A stretch of DNA of 64,000 bases from SZAS-103 sp038216155 (GTDB taxonomy: Bacteria; Pseudomonadota; Gammaproteobacteria; Xanthomonadales; Xanthomonadaceae): contig JBBQQH010000006.1 of NCBI GenBank assembly GCA_038216155.1, forward strand, positions 1 through 64,000, written 5' to 3'. Both the position numbers and the translations under genes were made by a program. The first letter of the stretch is position 1, and each line of letters begins with the position of its first letter. The notes beneath the pieces are model-generated. The model saw only the letters and a program-made list of their open reading frames with translations. It ran no database searches and was not told where the DNA came from. Shown one piece after another: positions 50,826-59,545 of the stretch.

Positions 50826-51419
50826 ATGAAGCTCGACACCCTGGCGCTACCCGCGCAGTTCGCGCTCGAAGTTCGCAAGAGCCGCTTCCTTGCCCACGCC
50901 GCGCGTGCCGACAATGCAGACGTTGCGCTCGTTTTTCTGGATAGCGTGCGCTCGCGCGATGCCAACCATCATTGCTGGGCCTACCGCATCGGAGATGCGT
51001 ATCGATCGTCCGACGATGGCGAACCCTCCGGTACCGCAGGGCGGCCGATCCTCGCTGCGATCGACGGTCAGCAATGCGATCAGGTCGTGGTCGTTGTTGC
51101 ACGCTGGTTCGGCGGCATCAAGCTCGGTGCGGGCGGATTGGTGCGCGCCTACGGCGGCGCGGCATCAGAGTGCCTGCGTAACGCAACCCGCATCCTGTTG
51201 ATCGAACGCGCACGCATTGGAATCGATTGCCAATACGAACACGTCGGCGCCATTCATCAATTGCTTGCTCAGTTTTCTGCAGAGAAGCTCGATGAAACCT
51301 TTGCCGGCGATGGCCTGCATTTCGACATCGAATTGCCACGCGATCGCCTCGAAGCCTTGCAAATCGCGGTGCGCGACGCCACACGTGGACAGGCGAAGGT
51401 GACCGAGGCGATCGAATGA
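50826..51419 (+). CDS. yigZ: YigZ/IMPACT-family protein
   Basis: This 197-residue protein belongs to the UPF0029/IMPACT family. KSRFLAHAA and HHCWAYRIG open the N-domain, and GEPSGTAGRPIL and VVVVARWFGGIKLGAGGLVRAY are the family signature. Eukaryotic relatives bind GCN1; bacterial ones are poorly defined. The C-terminal ferredoxin-like half is present (DIELPRDRLEALQIAVRDA). A TATGAT at 50797-50802 is a plausible -10 box. It lies 10 bases upstream of an ABC exporter and may be co-transcribed. Confidence 0.92.
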   Translation: MKLDTLALPAQFALEVRKSRFLAHAARADNADVALVFLDSVRSRDANHHCWAYRIGDAYRSSDDGEPSGTAGRPILAAIDGQQCDQVVVVVARWFGGIKLGAGGLVRAYGGAASECLRNATRILLIERARIGIDCQYEHVGAIHQLLAQFSAEKLDETFAGDGLHFDIELPRDRLEALQIAVRDATRGQAKVTEAIE

Positions 51420-51429
51420 GGCGCAAGCA

Positions 51430-53274
51430 ATGACCGACCCATCTGTCGACACGCTAGCGGTCGACACGTTAGCGCCGACGACATCGGAAGACGCAAAGGA
51501 CAAGCCCGCAAGCGCCAAACTGCGTCCGTTGCGGGCGCTGTCGCCGTATATCCGTCGCTACCCGAAGCTGATCGCAGGCTGGCTTGGCTTTCTCGCGCTA
51601 TCGTCCGCGTCCACGCTGACCTTGCCGGTCGCTGTTCGTTTCATGATCGACAATGGCTTTAGCCACGCTCATGCGGGTTCGGTCGATCGCTGGTTCCTAC
51701 TGTTGCTCGCGGTCGCCCTGGTGATGGCATTTGCGACTGCTGCGCGCTTCTATTGCGTGAGCCTGCTGGGTGAGCGCGTGATCGCCGACCTGCGACGTGA
51801 TCTTTACGACCGGCTGATGCGGCTGGACATGTCATTTTTTGAGCGCACCCGCAGCGGCGAACTTGTCTCGCGCCTGTCAGCCGACACCGAATTGTTGCGC
51901 ACCGTGGTCGCATCGAGCATGTCGATCGCCTTGCGCAGCGGCATTACGATTGTCGGCGCGGCGGTGATGTTGACGGTGACGAGTCCGCGCCTGGCAGGGA
52001 TTGCCGGCATCGGCATTCCGCTGGTGATCCTTCCAATCGTGTTGTTCGGACGTCGCGTACGCGGCATGTCGCGCGACAGCCAGGATCGCATCGCCGATGC
52101 CAATGCGCGTGCTGGCGAAACCTTGAACGCGATGCATACCGTGCAGAGCTACGCGCGCGAAGCCCATGAAAGCAGTCGCTTTGCGGCGGCGGTCGAAAAC
52201 GCGTTCCAGGCCGCGCGACGGCGCGTACGCACGCAGGCGACCCTGACAGCGTCGGTAATCGTGCTGGTATTTGGCGCGATTGTTGGCGTGCTGTGGATCG
52301 GTGCGCAGGATGTCATCAGCGGCGTGATGAGCGCCGGCACGCTCACGCAATTCGTGATTTACGCAGTGTTCGGCGCAGGTGCAGTCGGATCGCTCAGCGA
52401 AGTCTGGGCCGAAGTGCAGCGCGCCGGAGGCGGTATGGCCAGGATCAACGAATTGCTGGCCGAAACGCCGCAGATTGCTGTGCCTGCGCAGCCGCTCTTG
52501 TTGCCGCCCGCGCATGATGCAGCGCATCCAGTGGGCGCGATTTCTTTCGAGCATGTGCGTTTTCACTATCCGGCGCGTCCTGATACCGCCGCGCTTGATG
52601 ATTTTTCCCTGACCGTGAAGGCGGGCGAAACCATCGCTCTGGTCGGACCATCCGGCGCCGGCAAGAGCACCGTGCTGCAACTGCTGCTGCGTTTCCACGA
52701 CCCGGATGCGGGCACCATCCGCGTCGACGGCATCGACCTGCGCGATCTCGATCCAACCCAACTGCGCGAACGCATCGCACTGGTGCCGCAGGATCCAGTC
52801 ATCTTCGGTGCCGATGCGCAGGACAACATCCGCTACGGCCGGCTCGACGCCAGCGATGACGAGGTGATCGCCGCGGCCCGCAACGCAGAAGCGCACCAAT
52901 TTCTCAGCGCACTGCCTGAAGGCTACAAGAGTTTTCTCGGCGAAAAAGGCACGCGATTGTCGGGCGGCCAGCAACAGCGCCTCGCCATAGCGCGCGCGGT
53001 GTTAAAGGACGCGCCGATCCTGCTGCTCGACGAAGCGACCAGTGCGCTGGATGCGCAAAGCGAGCGGGCCATCCAGCTGGCACTGGAACGCCTGATGGAA
53101 GGCCGCACCACCTTGGTGATCGCACATCGCCTCGCCACCGTGCTGCGCGCCGACCGCATCGTGGTGCTCGATCAAGGTCGGATTGTCGCTGAAGGCAAAC
53201 ACGCCGAACTGGTCGCAGAAGGCGGCCTGTACGCGGAACTCGCCCGCCTGCAATTCGCGCCCCTGACGGAATGA
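51430..53274 (+). CDS. ABC exporter, fused membrane and ATPase domains (MsbA/LmrA type)
   Basis: This 614-residue half-transporter works as a homodimer. Six transmembrane helices occupy about residues 45-330, with the ATPase after them: Walker A GPSGAGKST, the signature LSGGQQQR, Walker B ILLLDEATSALD and the H-loop AHRLATV are intact. Relatives flip lipids or export drugs and peptides. The N-terminus carries a 15-bp tandem duplication (51446-51475) translated twice as VDTLA. Substrate unknown; the lone YigZ gene is the only neighbour in the same direction. Confidence 0.93.
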   Translation: MTDPSVDTLAVDTLAPTTSEDAKDKPASAKLRPLRALSPYIRRYPKLIAGWLGFLALSSASTLTLPVAVRFMIDNGFSHAHAGSVDRWFLLLLAVALVMAFATAARFYCVSLLGERVIADLRRDLYDRLMRLDMSFFERTRSGELVSRLSADTELLRTVVASSMSIALRSGITIVGAAVMLTVTSPRLAGIAGIGIPLVILPIVLFGRRVRGMSRDSQDRIADANARAGETLNAMHTVQSYAREAHESSRFAAAVENAFQAARRRVRTQATLTASVIVLVFGAIVGVLWIGAQDVISGVMSAGTLTQFVIYAVFGAGAVGSLSEVWAEVQRAGGGMARINELLAETPQIAVPAQPLLLPPAHDAAHPVGAISFEHVRFHYPARPDTAALDDFSLTVKAGETIALVGPSGAGKSTVLQLLLRFHDPDAGTIRVDGIDLRDLDPTQLRERIALVPQDPVIFGADAQDNIRYGRLDASDDEVIAAARNAEAHQFLSALPEGYKSFLGEKGTRLSGGQQQRLAIARAVLKDAPILLLDEATSALDAQSERAIQLALERLMEGRTTLVIAHRLATVLRADRIVVLDQGRIVAEGKHAELVAEGGLYAELARLQFAPLTE

Positions 53275-53373
53275 TTGCTGATCGACGACTGGGGACTCGC
53301 CTCAGCGCCGGACCTTGAAGGCCGTCCTCGATCTCACCTGGACTCGCGACAATTCCATGCAAGACAATCGGCG

Positions 53374-54504
53374 TCAGACGCCCATGGTCCGCACGCAATC
53401 GCCATCCATCGCCACTGATGCCTGCCGCATCGCCCGGAATTCGCCAGGTGGATAGCCCGTCGCCGCCTTGAATGCGCGATGGAATGCGCCGAGTGAACCG
53501 AAGCAGCTTTCCAGCCCGATCACCAACGTCGACCACTCATCTCGCGTCCGATTGCTCAACAGCGCTTGCGCGTGTTCGAGGCGAAAGCCATTGACGTATT
53601 GGCTGATATTGCGATGACCCAGCACATCATGAATCACGCGACTGATACGGTATTCGCTGACGCCAAGCGCCTGCGCCAAGTGACTGAGTTTGAGCTCCGG
53701 TTGTAGATACGGTTGCTGCTGACGCATGTGTCGATCGAGTGCGCAGGCGAGCGTTGCATCTTCGGCGCGAATTACCGCATCGCTGAAGCTTTCGGCGCCC
53801 GACACGCTGTCAAAGTCTGCTGGCGCGCGCACGTTCGCTTCGCAGGCCAGGGCTTCTGCGATTTCACTGCGAGCCGAACTGTCCAGCGGATTACGCAGCC
53901 TCCACGCCACCAAGCCTTGCGTCACGAATACGATGATTGCCGCAGCCGCCGCAGCGCATAGGGCAGCCGCACCACTGTGGCTGCCAAGCACGATTGGCAG
54001 CAATAACGCGATGCCGGCGCAGCCCCCATAGGTCGCCAGAAACACAATGCGCATCGCGCGCTCGGTGCCGCGCTGGCGCGAAAATCCCTGCACACCTTCC
54101 CAAAACGCCAGCACCAGGGTCGTCGAACTGAGCAGGCTCAACACCTCCTCCGCAAGTTGCTGGAATGGAGTGTGGACGTCGCGCTGGGACAGGATGATCA
54201 GCACCGCAATCAGCCCGACAAACCACATGTGCGACGCCGCGAACGGTCGGCCTTCTCGGAACAACGCACGCGCCACCAGCCAAAAACCGTTGCAGGTGAA
54301 GCAGGCACCGATGCCGAATAGTACGTACCAAGAACCCGCGCTCGGACCGACCAGGCTGTGCGCCATGAACAGTGCGATCGAACCGCAGAACAACGCCCAG
54401 ACGGTGTTGAGCGGACCCAGAGGTCGGGTTGTCAGCGCCATCGCCAGCCATAGCAGCGACAGGCACAGCGCGGTGGCCTGCAATGCGGGGGTCGATAAAT
54501 TCAT
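53374..54504 (-). CDS. Membrane-anchored AraC-family regulator
   Basis: This 376-residue protein has an N-terminal module of about seven or eight transmembrane helices (residues 1-220) and a C-terminal AraC-type helix-turn-helix domain (LSHLAQALGVSEYRISRVIH and LGAFHRAFKAATGYPPGEFR). It would sense a membrane or periplasmic signal and bind DNA as an inner-membrane protein. The ATG at 54504 is preferred over one 75 codons upstream because the hydrophobic module starts there. A divergent DUF2306 membrane protein gene begins 169 bases away and is the likely target. Few such regulators have known signals. Confidence 0.88.
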   Translation of the reverse strand: MNLSTPALQATALCLSLLWLAMALTTRPLGPLNTVWALFCGSIALFMAHSLVGPSAGSWYVLFGIGACFTCNGFWLVARALFREGRPFAASHMWFVGLIAVLIILSQRDVHTPFQQLAEEVLSLLSSTTLVLAFWEGVQGFSRQRGTERAMRIVFLATYGGCAGIALLLPIVLGSHSGAAALCAAAAAAIIVFVTQGLVAWRLRNPLDSSARSEIAEALACEANVRAPADFDSVSGAESFSDAVIRAEDATLACALDRHMRQQQPYLQPELKLSHLAQALGVSEYRISRVIHDVLGHRNISQYVNGFRLEHAQALLSNRTRDEWSTLVIGLESCFGSLGAFHRAFKAATGYPPGEFRAMRQASVAMDGDCVRTMGV

Positions 54505-54673
54505 GTCGAGACCATGCGAGTTGGAGGTTGAACGCGGAAGCGGCTCCATCATGAGGCCAGCAGCGGACCAATACCTCCTCCAAAAGTCACGATCGTTTGT
54601 CGAAATCGAAGTCTGGCAGGACGAAGCGGTCAGCGTCACGCATCGTCCCGAATCCCTGGATCGGATTCTTCGC

Positions 54674-55480
54674 ATGACCTCGACAACCTTCAGCCCCCAA
54701 GCCACCACCCCCCTGCTGTCTTGGACCACCCGTGCCTGGTTTGTGTCCGCGCTGATCAGCCAATGGCTGTTTGCGATCTATGTCGGATGGACGCTGGTAC
54801 GTCCGCTGTTGGATGGCAACGCCGCCAGCGTAGACAACACGCGCCTGATCACTGGCCATGTCGCTGGCGATACTGCTGGCAACGCGATGTTGCTTGGACA
54901 TGTGCTAGCCGCCGCGATCATCAACGGTATCGGCCTGTTGCAGCTGGTGCCGGCGTTGCGTCGCCGGTTTCCGGCGTGGCATCGCTGGGCCGGGCGGACA
55001 TTCATGGTGCTAGCGCTGCTAGCGGCGCTGAGTGGCTTCTACATGGTTTGGATCCGCGGCTCGCGACTGAGTGATGTCTCAGCGGCGGCCATCACCCTCA
55101 ACGGCGTGCTGATCTTCCTCGCAGTGGCCATGGCTTGGCGGCGCGCAATGCAGCGGCGCTTCGCCGAACACCGCCGCTGGGCCATCCGCGCCTTCCTGCT
55201 GGTCAGCGGCGTGTGGATGTTACGGCTGGGACTGATGGCATGGGTGATCATCAACCACGGGCCTAATGGCAATACCCCGCACCTGGATGGTGACTTCGAC
55301 TCGATTTGGGTGTTCGGCTGCTACCTGATTCCACTGGCGATCGCCGAGCTGTACTTTCGCGCACAGACGAGTGGTCGAGCAATGCAGTTCACCGCCGCAC
55401 TCATGTTGTTGGCGAGTACGGCATTCACATTGTTGGGAACCTTCGGCGCATTCGCGTTTCTGTGGCTTCCGCACTTTTGA
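54674..55480 (+). CDS. DUF2306 membrane protein
   Basis: This 268-residue protein has six or seven transmembrane helices, with RFPAWHRWAGRTFMVLALLA and RFAEHRRWAIRAFLLVSGV as the histidine-containing motifs of the DUF2306 family, which may bind haem or metal. Function unknown. An ATG at 54674 begins the domain; an earlier frame is antisense to the regulator. It is divergent from the AraC-type membrane regulator, and the shared upstream region suggests control by it. Confidence 0.82.
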   Translation: MTSTTFSPQATTPLLSWTTRAWFVSALISQWLFAIYVGWTLVRPLLDGNAASVDNTRLITGHVAGDTAGNAMLLGHVLAAAIINGIGLLQLVPALRRRFPAWHRWAGRTFMVLALLAALSGFYMVWIRGSRLSDVSAAAITLNGVLIFLAVAMAWRRAMQRRFAEHRRWAIRAFLLVSGVWMLRLGLMAWVIINHGPNGNTPHLDGDFDSIWVFGCYLIPLAIAELYFRAQTSGRAMQFTAALMLLASTAFTLLGTFGAFAFLWLPHF

Positions 55481-55534
55481 CTTGGTGCAAACATTCCCAC
55501 AACCACGCCCGGACGCGCTCGTGCTTGTGCTTGT

Positions 55535-56746
55535 TCAAGCCGTCGCGGGGATCGCAAACACCACTACCAGCACCCCAATCACGACGCCAAACGCATACAA
55601 CGCCGCGCGTCGCATGCTGCCCAGTCGCCACGCTGACAGCGTGGCCTGCATCGATTGCAGTGCGTAGTAAGTCACGAAAGCCTGACTGGCGTAGGTGATG
55701 ATCTGGTAGATATCGGCCAGCCAGGTAATGGCGATGGCGACCACTGCCGTGAGCAGGTGTCCCATGTTGACCGACACCCGCTCACCTGTAGATTCGGAAA
55801 TCAGGCCGCCGGCACCACTGGTGTCGGCAACGGCGGCGGATAGCTGCGACGCCAGCGCCATGATGATGATCGCCGGCATCACCAGCGCACCCAGTGGCGC
55901 CAGCATGTCGATGATCGCGGTCTCGCCGCCTTCCGTGGGCAGGTTGCCACTGAAGTAACGGGTGATCAGCAGCATGAAGGTGAGGTAGATCGCGGTCGAC
56001 AGCCATTGCGCCCAGCGCATGGTGCGCACGCGGGTGTCAGCGTCATACGAACTGCCGAGGTAGCGCGATGTCTCGAAACCCTGCACCAGGATCACCAACC
56101 CGAGCAACATCCGTAATTCATGGGTACCGCGTGCATGTTCGAGCACCGGCCAATGCAAGGTGCCGGCATGCAGTGCGACCACGGTGGCCACCGCGAGCGC
56201 GCTGAGCAGCGCGCCGATCAGCGCCAACTTCAGGCTCACCGCGCCGATGGTCAGGCGCTCCAGCGCATCCAGTCCGCCGCGAAGACCCAGCATGCCGACT
56301 GCCGCGATGACGATGGTCGATGCGATGCGAATCCAGAACGGATTTTCGATCCCCGCAAATCGCAGGCCGAAGGCAGCGAACAGGTTGAGGTAGTAAGCCA
56401 CCGAAACGAAATAGGCCAGCGACAGCGTGATTTCCGACGCGCGCTCCAATCCGCCAACAATGCCACTCGGCTTGGCATGGAACTCGGGCTCCACATGCAC
56501 GATGTTATGGCGGATCGCAGAGCCAAACAGGTACGCGATGGCACAAAGACCCAGCATCGCCACGGTCGCCCAGCGACCGGCGGCATGCGCCAGGATCGGG
56601 CCGGCCACCAGAAACCCTGAACCGATGATCGAAGCCAGCGGCGTGACCATCGCCTGCCAGGGCTTTGAGCGCAGCAGGCGCGGCTGCAGTAGCAGCACGG
56701 CGAAAATCAGCAGTGTGACCACCAGAGTGATGCTGGAAGGGCTCAT
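55535..56746 (-). CDS. APC-superfamily-like transporter
   Basis: This 403-residue protein has about 11 transmembrane helices. MVTPLASIIGSGFLVAGPIL in the first region has the IxSGF-type glycine pattern of amino acid-polyamine-organocation carriers, and ILVQGFETSRYLGSSYDADT fits the helix 6-7 region of the same fold. I do not recognise a specific subfamily or substrate. It is convergent with the DUF2306 gene (54 bases). It could be a distant Nramp- or KUP-like carrier instead. Confidence 0.7.
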   Translation of the reverse strand: MSPSSITLVVTLLIFAVLLLQPRLLRSKPWQAMVTPLASIIGSGFLVAGPILAHAAGRWATVAMLGLCAIAYLFGSAIRHNIVHVEPEFHAKPSGIVGGLERASEITLSLAYFVSVAYYLNLFAAFGLRFAGIENPFWIRIASTIVIAAVGMLGLRGGLDALERLTIGAVSLKLALIGALLSALAVATVVALHAGTLHWPVLEHARGTHELRMLLGLVILVQGFETSRYLGSSYDADTRVRTMRWAQWLSTAIYLTFMLLITRYFSGNLPTEGGETAIIDMLAPLGALVMPAIIIMALASQLSAAVADTSGAGGLISESTGERVSVNMGHLLTAVVAIAITWLADIYQIITYASQAFVTYYALQSMQATLSAWRLGSMRRAALYAFGVVIGVLVVVFAIPATA

Positions 56747-57117
56747 GCGAATCCTGTATCGAAGGGGCGCAGTATGCCGGTCGCGATGTGAGAGCTATCG
56801 CATACCGCGCATTGGTCTTGATGATGCTGTACTGCTTGCGGATCAATCGCTTGCCAGTGGCTGAGTGCGATATCGCCGATTTGTGCAACGTGCGCCGCAC
56901 GCACGTAGCTGGACAATCGCGCGCACCACGCACGCTACGCAGACCCTGGTGCGCACAGCATCACCTACCCATTGCGCATGATCGACGCGGCATCTAGGAA
57001 TTTTCCTAGGGCAAACTCGGACGCATCCGATATAACGCCGACCGCAGCGGTGACACGCTGACTGGCAATCGATCGCTGATTCCCCTCTCAACGCGATCGC
57101 CCCCTGTGAGGTGTCCC
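56747..57117. other. Intergenic region with a repeat copy and a candidate promoter
   Basis: These 371 bases show no credible gene. They include a diverged copy (about 56917-56938, CGCGCGCACCACGCACGCTA) of the second repeat family seen at 20586. TATAAC at 57031-57036 is a possible -10 box for the small membrane protein at 57118. Confidence 0.35.
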
Positions 57118-57345
57118 ATGCGTGTTGGTCTGTTTGCCAAAACCTTTCTCGGCCCGGCCGTCGCCGCTGTTCTGGGCATGCTGGTGTTCGCCAAGTCCGT
57201 ACATCTGGCCTACGGCGACGTCGATCTGCTGCCGCTGCTGGCCTCGATGGCATTGATCGCGATAGGCGCGGGCGCTCTATGCTGGAGCTGGCGCTGCCTG
57301 TGGGAACGAGCACGCGTTCGCCGCGATGACGATTCGATTGCCTGA
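57118..57345 (+). CDS. Small two-TM membrane protein
   Basis: This 75-residue protein has two hydrophobic helices (FLGPAVAAVLGMLVFAKSV, LLASMALIAIGAGALCWSW) and a basic/acidic tail. A GAGG precedes the ATG at 57118. No family recognised. It stands between two long non-coding stretches. Confidence 0.55.
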   Translation: MRVGLFAKTFLGPAVAAVLGMLVFAKSVHLAYGDVDLLPLLASMALIAIGAGALCWSWRCLWERARVRRDDDSIA

Positions 57346-57664
57346 GTGCGGTCGATTCGTTTCACTGGGAAATATTTGCGACGGAAGCCGGGTGTTCACA
57401 GACGAGTGTCTGGTCGTCCATTGGGGATCGCAGTGTGCGAGAACAAGCTGTGTGAAGGGCTGATGCTGCAGTGAATGCCGCCGGCTTTAGCTGCACTATG
57501 GCTGTGGAAGGCCGCGGGTATGACGGCGTAAAACGCCCTTCCCCCGCAATCCAATGAATTGACGGATTTGGCGGCGGCTTGGCCATTGGGTTTCTCGGGT
57601 TCCCGCGGGAATGCTAGATTTGCTTCATTGCGCTGCCACCGTGGCGGCAGTACTCGGAGCCTGC
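57346..57664. other. Intergenic region, no gene recognised
   Basis: In these 319 bases I found no gene, RNA, repeat or terminator that I can support. TAGATT (57614-57619) is a weak -10 candidate for the DUF3224 gene. Confidence 0.3.
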
Positions 57665-58081
57665 ATGACGCGTCAAGCCAAGGGTTCATTCGAAGTGAAG
57701 ATGATTCCGCAAACCGATGTCTACGTCGGTGATCCGGGCATCGGTCGGTTGGGCTTGAACAAGCAGTTCACGGGTGACCTCGACGCTGAAAGTCGCGGCC
57801 AGATGCTAGCGGTGCATGGCAGCGCCGATGGCTCGGCCGGCTATGTGGCGATGGAACGCGTGACCGGCACACTGCACGGCGTGGGCGGCAGTTTCGCGCT
57901 GCAACACAGCGGCACGATGACCCGCGGTGCGCCACAACTGGTGATCACGGTGGTGCCCGATTCCGGTACCGACGGACTCGAAGGCATTGTCGGAGCGCTG
58001 ACGATCCACATTGTGGAAGGACGCCACGATTACACGTTTGATTACACGCTTGAGCTCGATGAAGAAAACGCATTGGACTGA
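57665..58081 (+). CDS. DUF3224 protein
   Basis: This 138-residue protein matches the DUF3224 family, an eight-stranded barrel similar to allene oxide cyclase. FEVKMIPQ opens it; GRLGLNKQFTGDLDAESRGQ, GYVAMERVTGTLHG and FALQHSGTMTRGAPQL are the family's conserved strands, and FDYTLEL ends it. Its role is unknown; ligand binding is assumed. The ATG at 57665 is chosen because upstream codons do not fit the family. Confidence 0.88.
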   Translation: MTRQAKGSFEVKMIPQTDVYVGDPGIGRLGLNKQFTGDLDAESRGQMLAVHGSADGSAGYVAMERVTGTLHGVGGSFALQHSGTMTRGAPQLVITVVPDSGTDGLEGIVGALTIHIVEGRHDYTFDYTLELDEENALD

Positions 58082-58154
58082 GCATAACTGACGCCTCAAT
58101 CAGCAGCGGGCATGCACTACTAGGGCGCGCGATTGGCGCTGATCAAATCCCGAG

Positions 58155-58958
58155 TCACGACAGTCTGTTCACCAGCGCCGTGAGCAGATCCGGCAACGGT
58201 GCAGTCGCGGCAGCCATGTTGGCGAGCACATCATCCATCGTGATGACCGGAGTTGCCTCACCGGGCGCGAGTCCGCAGCCGGCCGCCCAATTGGCGACCA
58301 GGGCGAGACAGGCGTAGTCGAGGCCGAGTTCGCGTGCGAGTCCAGCTTCGGGCATGCCGGTCATGCCGACCAAGTCGCAGCCGTCGCGCTGCAGTCGTAA
58401 GATTTCACCGCGCGATTCCAGCCGCGGACCCTGGGTCGCTCCGTAGCAGCCGCCGTCGATGATCGACACGCCGATCGAATCGGCCGCAGCCAGTACGAGA
58501 TGGCGTATAGATTCCGAATACGGATCGCCGAAGTCCGCATGTTGCACCTTGCCAATGCCAACACCATCGCTGAACGTGTGCTCACGGCCCCATGTGTAAT
58601 CGATCAACTGATCCGGCAATGCAATCACACGCGGGGCGAAGCGTTCGCTGATGCCGCCGACCGAATTGATCGCGAGCACGCGCTGCACGCCAAGTTTTTG
58701 CAACGCCCATAAATTGGCGCGGTAGTTGATCCGATGTGGCGGCGTGTTGTGTGACTCGCCATGCCGCGCCAGAAACGCAACCTGCGCGCCCGCCAGCCGC
58801 CCGATCCGGATTGGCGCGGACGTCGTGCCATACGGCGTCTCCGGCTGCTGGGTTCGCACGTCGTCCATGTTCGACAACGCATACAGTCCGGTACCGCCAA
58901 TCACTGCCAGGGCGATAGCGTGTTCATCCAGAGCATCCATGCCTGTGTTGTTGCTCAT
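58155..58958 (-). CDS. mtiP: S-methyl-5'-thioinosine phosphorylase
   Basis: This enzyme splits methylthioinosine to hypoxanthine and methylthioribose-1-phosphate; MTA phosphorylase is the close alternative. The 267 residues of the PNP fold include VIGGTGLYAL, the phosphate-binding ARHGESHNTPPHRINYRAN region, INSVGGIS, and ESRGEILRLQRDGCDLVGMT. The GREHTFSDGVG and DLVGMTGMPE portions hold the base and ribose sites. GGGG overlapping the hpt stop serves as ribosome site for the ATG at 58958. Being beside Hpt favours the inosine form, because hypoxanthine is the next substrate. mtnBDC are at 27.3 kb. Confidence 0.85.
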   Translation of the reverse strand: MSNNTGMDALDEHAIALAVIGGTGLYALSNMDDVRTQQPETPYGTTSAPIRIGRLAGAQVAFLARHGESHNTPPHRINYRANLWALQKLGVQRVLAINSVGGISERFAPRVIALPDQLIDYTWGREHTFSDGVGIGKVQHADFGDPYSESIRHLVLAAADSIGVSIIDGGCYGATQGPRLESRGEILRLQRDGCDLVGMTGMPEAGLARELGLDYACLALVANWAAGCGLAPGEATPVITMDDVLANMAAATAPLPDLLTALVNRLS

Positions 58959-58960
58959 GC

Positions 58961-59545
58961 CTACCCCTTCAGCGCGTAGATGCCGGGCAGATTTCGACCC
59001 TGCTCTTGGTAGTCCATGCCGAATCCGAACACGTAGCGATCCGGGACCTCGACACCGACATAATCCGCTGTCAATCCTGGCACGCAGCGATCGTGCTGTT
59101 TGACTGACAGGCTCGCTATGCGCACTTCGAGCGCGCCTTCCGCCCGGCACCATTGCCGCACCGCAGCCAAGGTGTGGCCTTCATCGACGATGTCATCCAC
59201 CAGCAAAACGCGCCGGCCTTGCAGCGGCGTTGCCGGCCGATGTTTCCATTGCAGCGTGCCACCGCTGGTCGCGCCGCGATAGCGCGTGGCATGCAGGTAA
59301 TCGAATTCCAGATCGAGCGATGCGCCCTTCGTGTCGGTCTCACCCAGCGCCAGCGCCAGTTCGGATGCAAACAACATGCCGCCGTGCATTACCGTCAGAT
59401 ACAACGGACGGGCGCCGCGATAATCGGCGCGGATGCGCTCGGCCATCGTGGCAATCACTCGCTGCAAGTGCGCGCGATCGAACAATAGTTCTGAATGTTT
59501 CATGGCCTCGGCTAGCGCTGGAGGAGTCGCATTTGAAACGCTCAT
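58961..59545 (-). CDS. hpt: Hypoxanthine (guanine) phosphoribosyltransferase
   Basis: This enzyme salvages hypoxanthine to IMP (and possibly guanine to GMP) with PRPP. The 194 residues have VLLVDDIVDEGHTLAAV as the PRPP-binding loop and LTVMHGGMLFASELALAL as the N-terminal pyrophosphate loop. DRYVFGFGMDYQEQGRNL is the C-terminal purine site. Its start overlaps nagZ by four bases and its stop is two bases from the next start. The neighbour supplies hypoxanthine, which fits. Confidence 0.92.
   Translation of the reverse strand: MSVSNATPPALAEAMKHSELLFDRAHLQRVIATMAERIRADYRGARPLYLTVMHGGMLFASELALALGETDTKGASLDLEFDYLHATRYRGATSGGTLQWKHRPATPLQGRRVLLVDDIVDEGHTLAAVRQWCRAEGALEVRIASLSVKQHDRCVPGLTADYVGVEVPDRYVFGFGMDYQEQGRNLPGIYALKG

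Noticed and set aside
54047..54673. N-terminal extension of the DUF2306 gene
   Set aside because: The upstream open frame is antisense to the AraC regulator and lacks the family's sequence; ATG 54674 fits the domain start.
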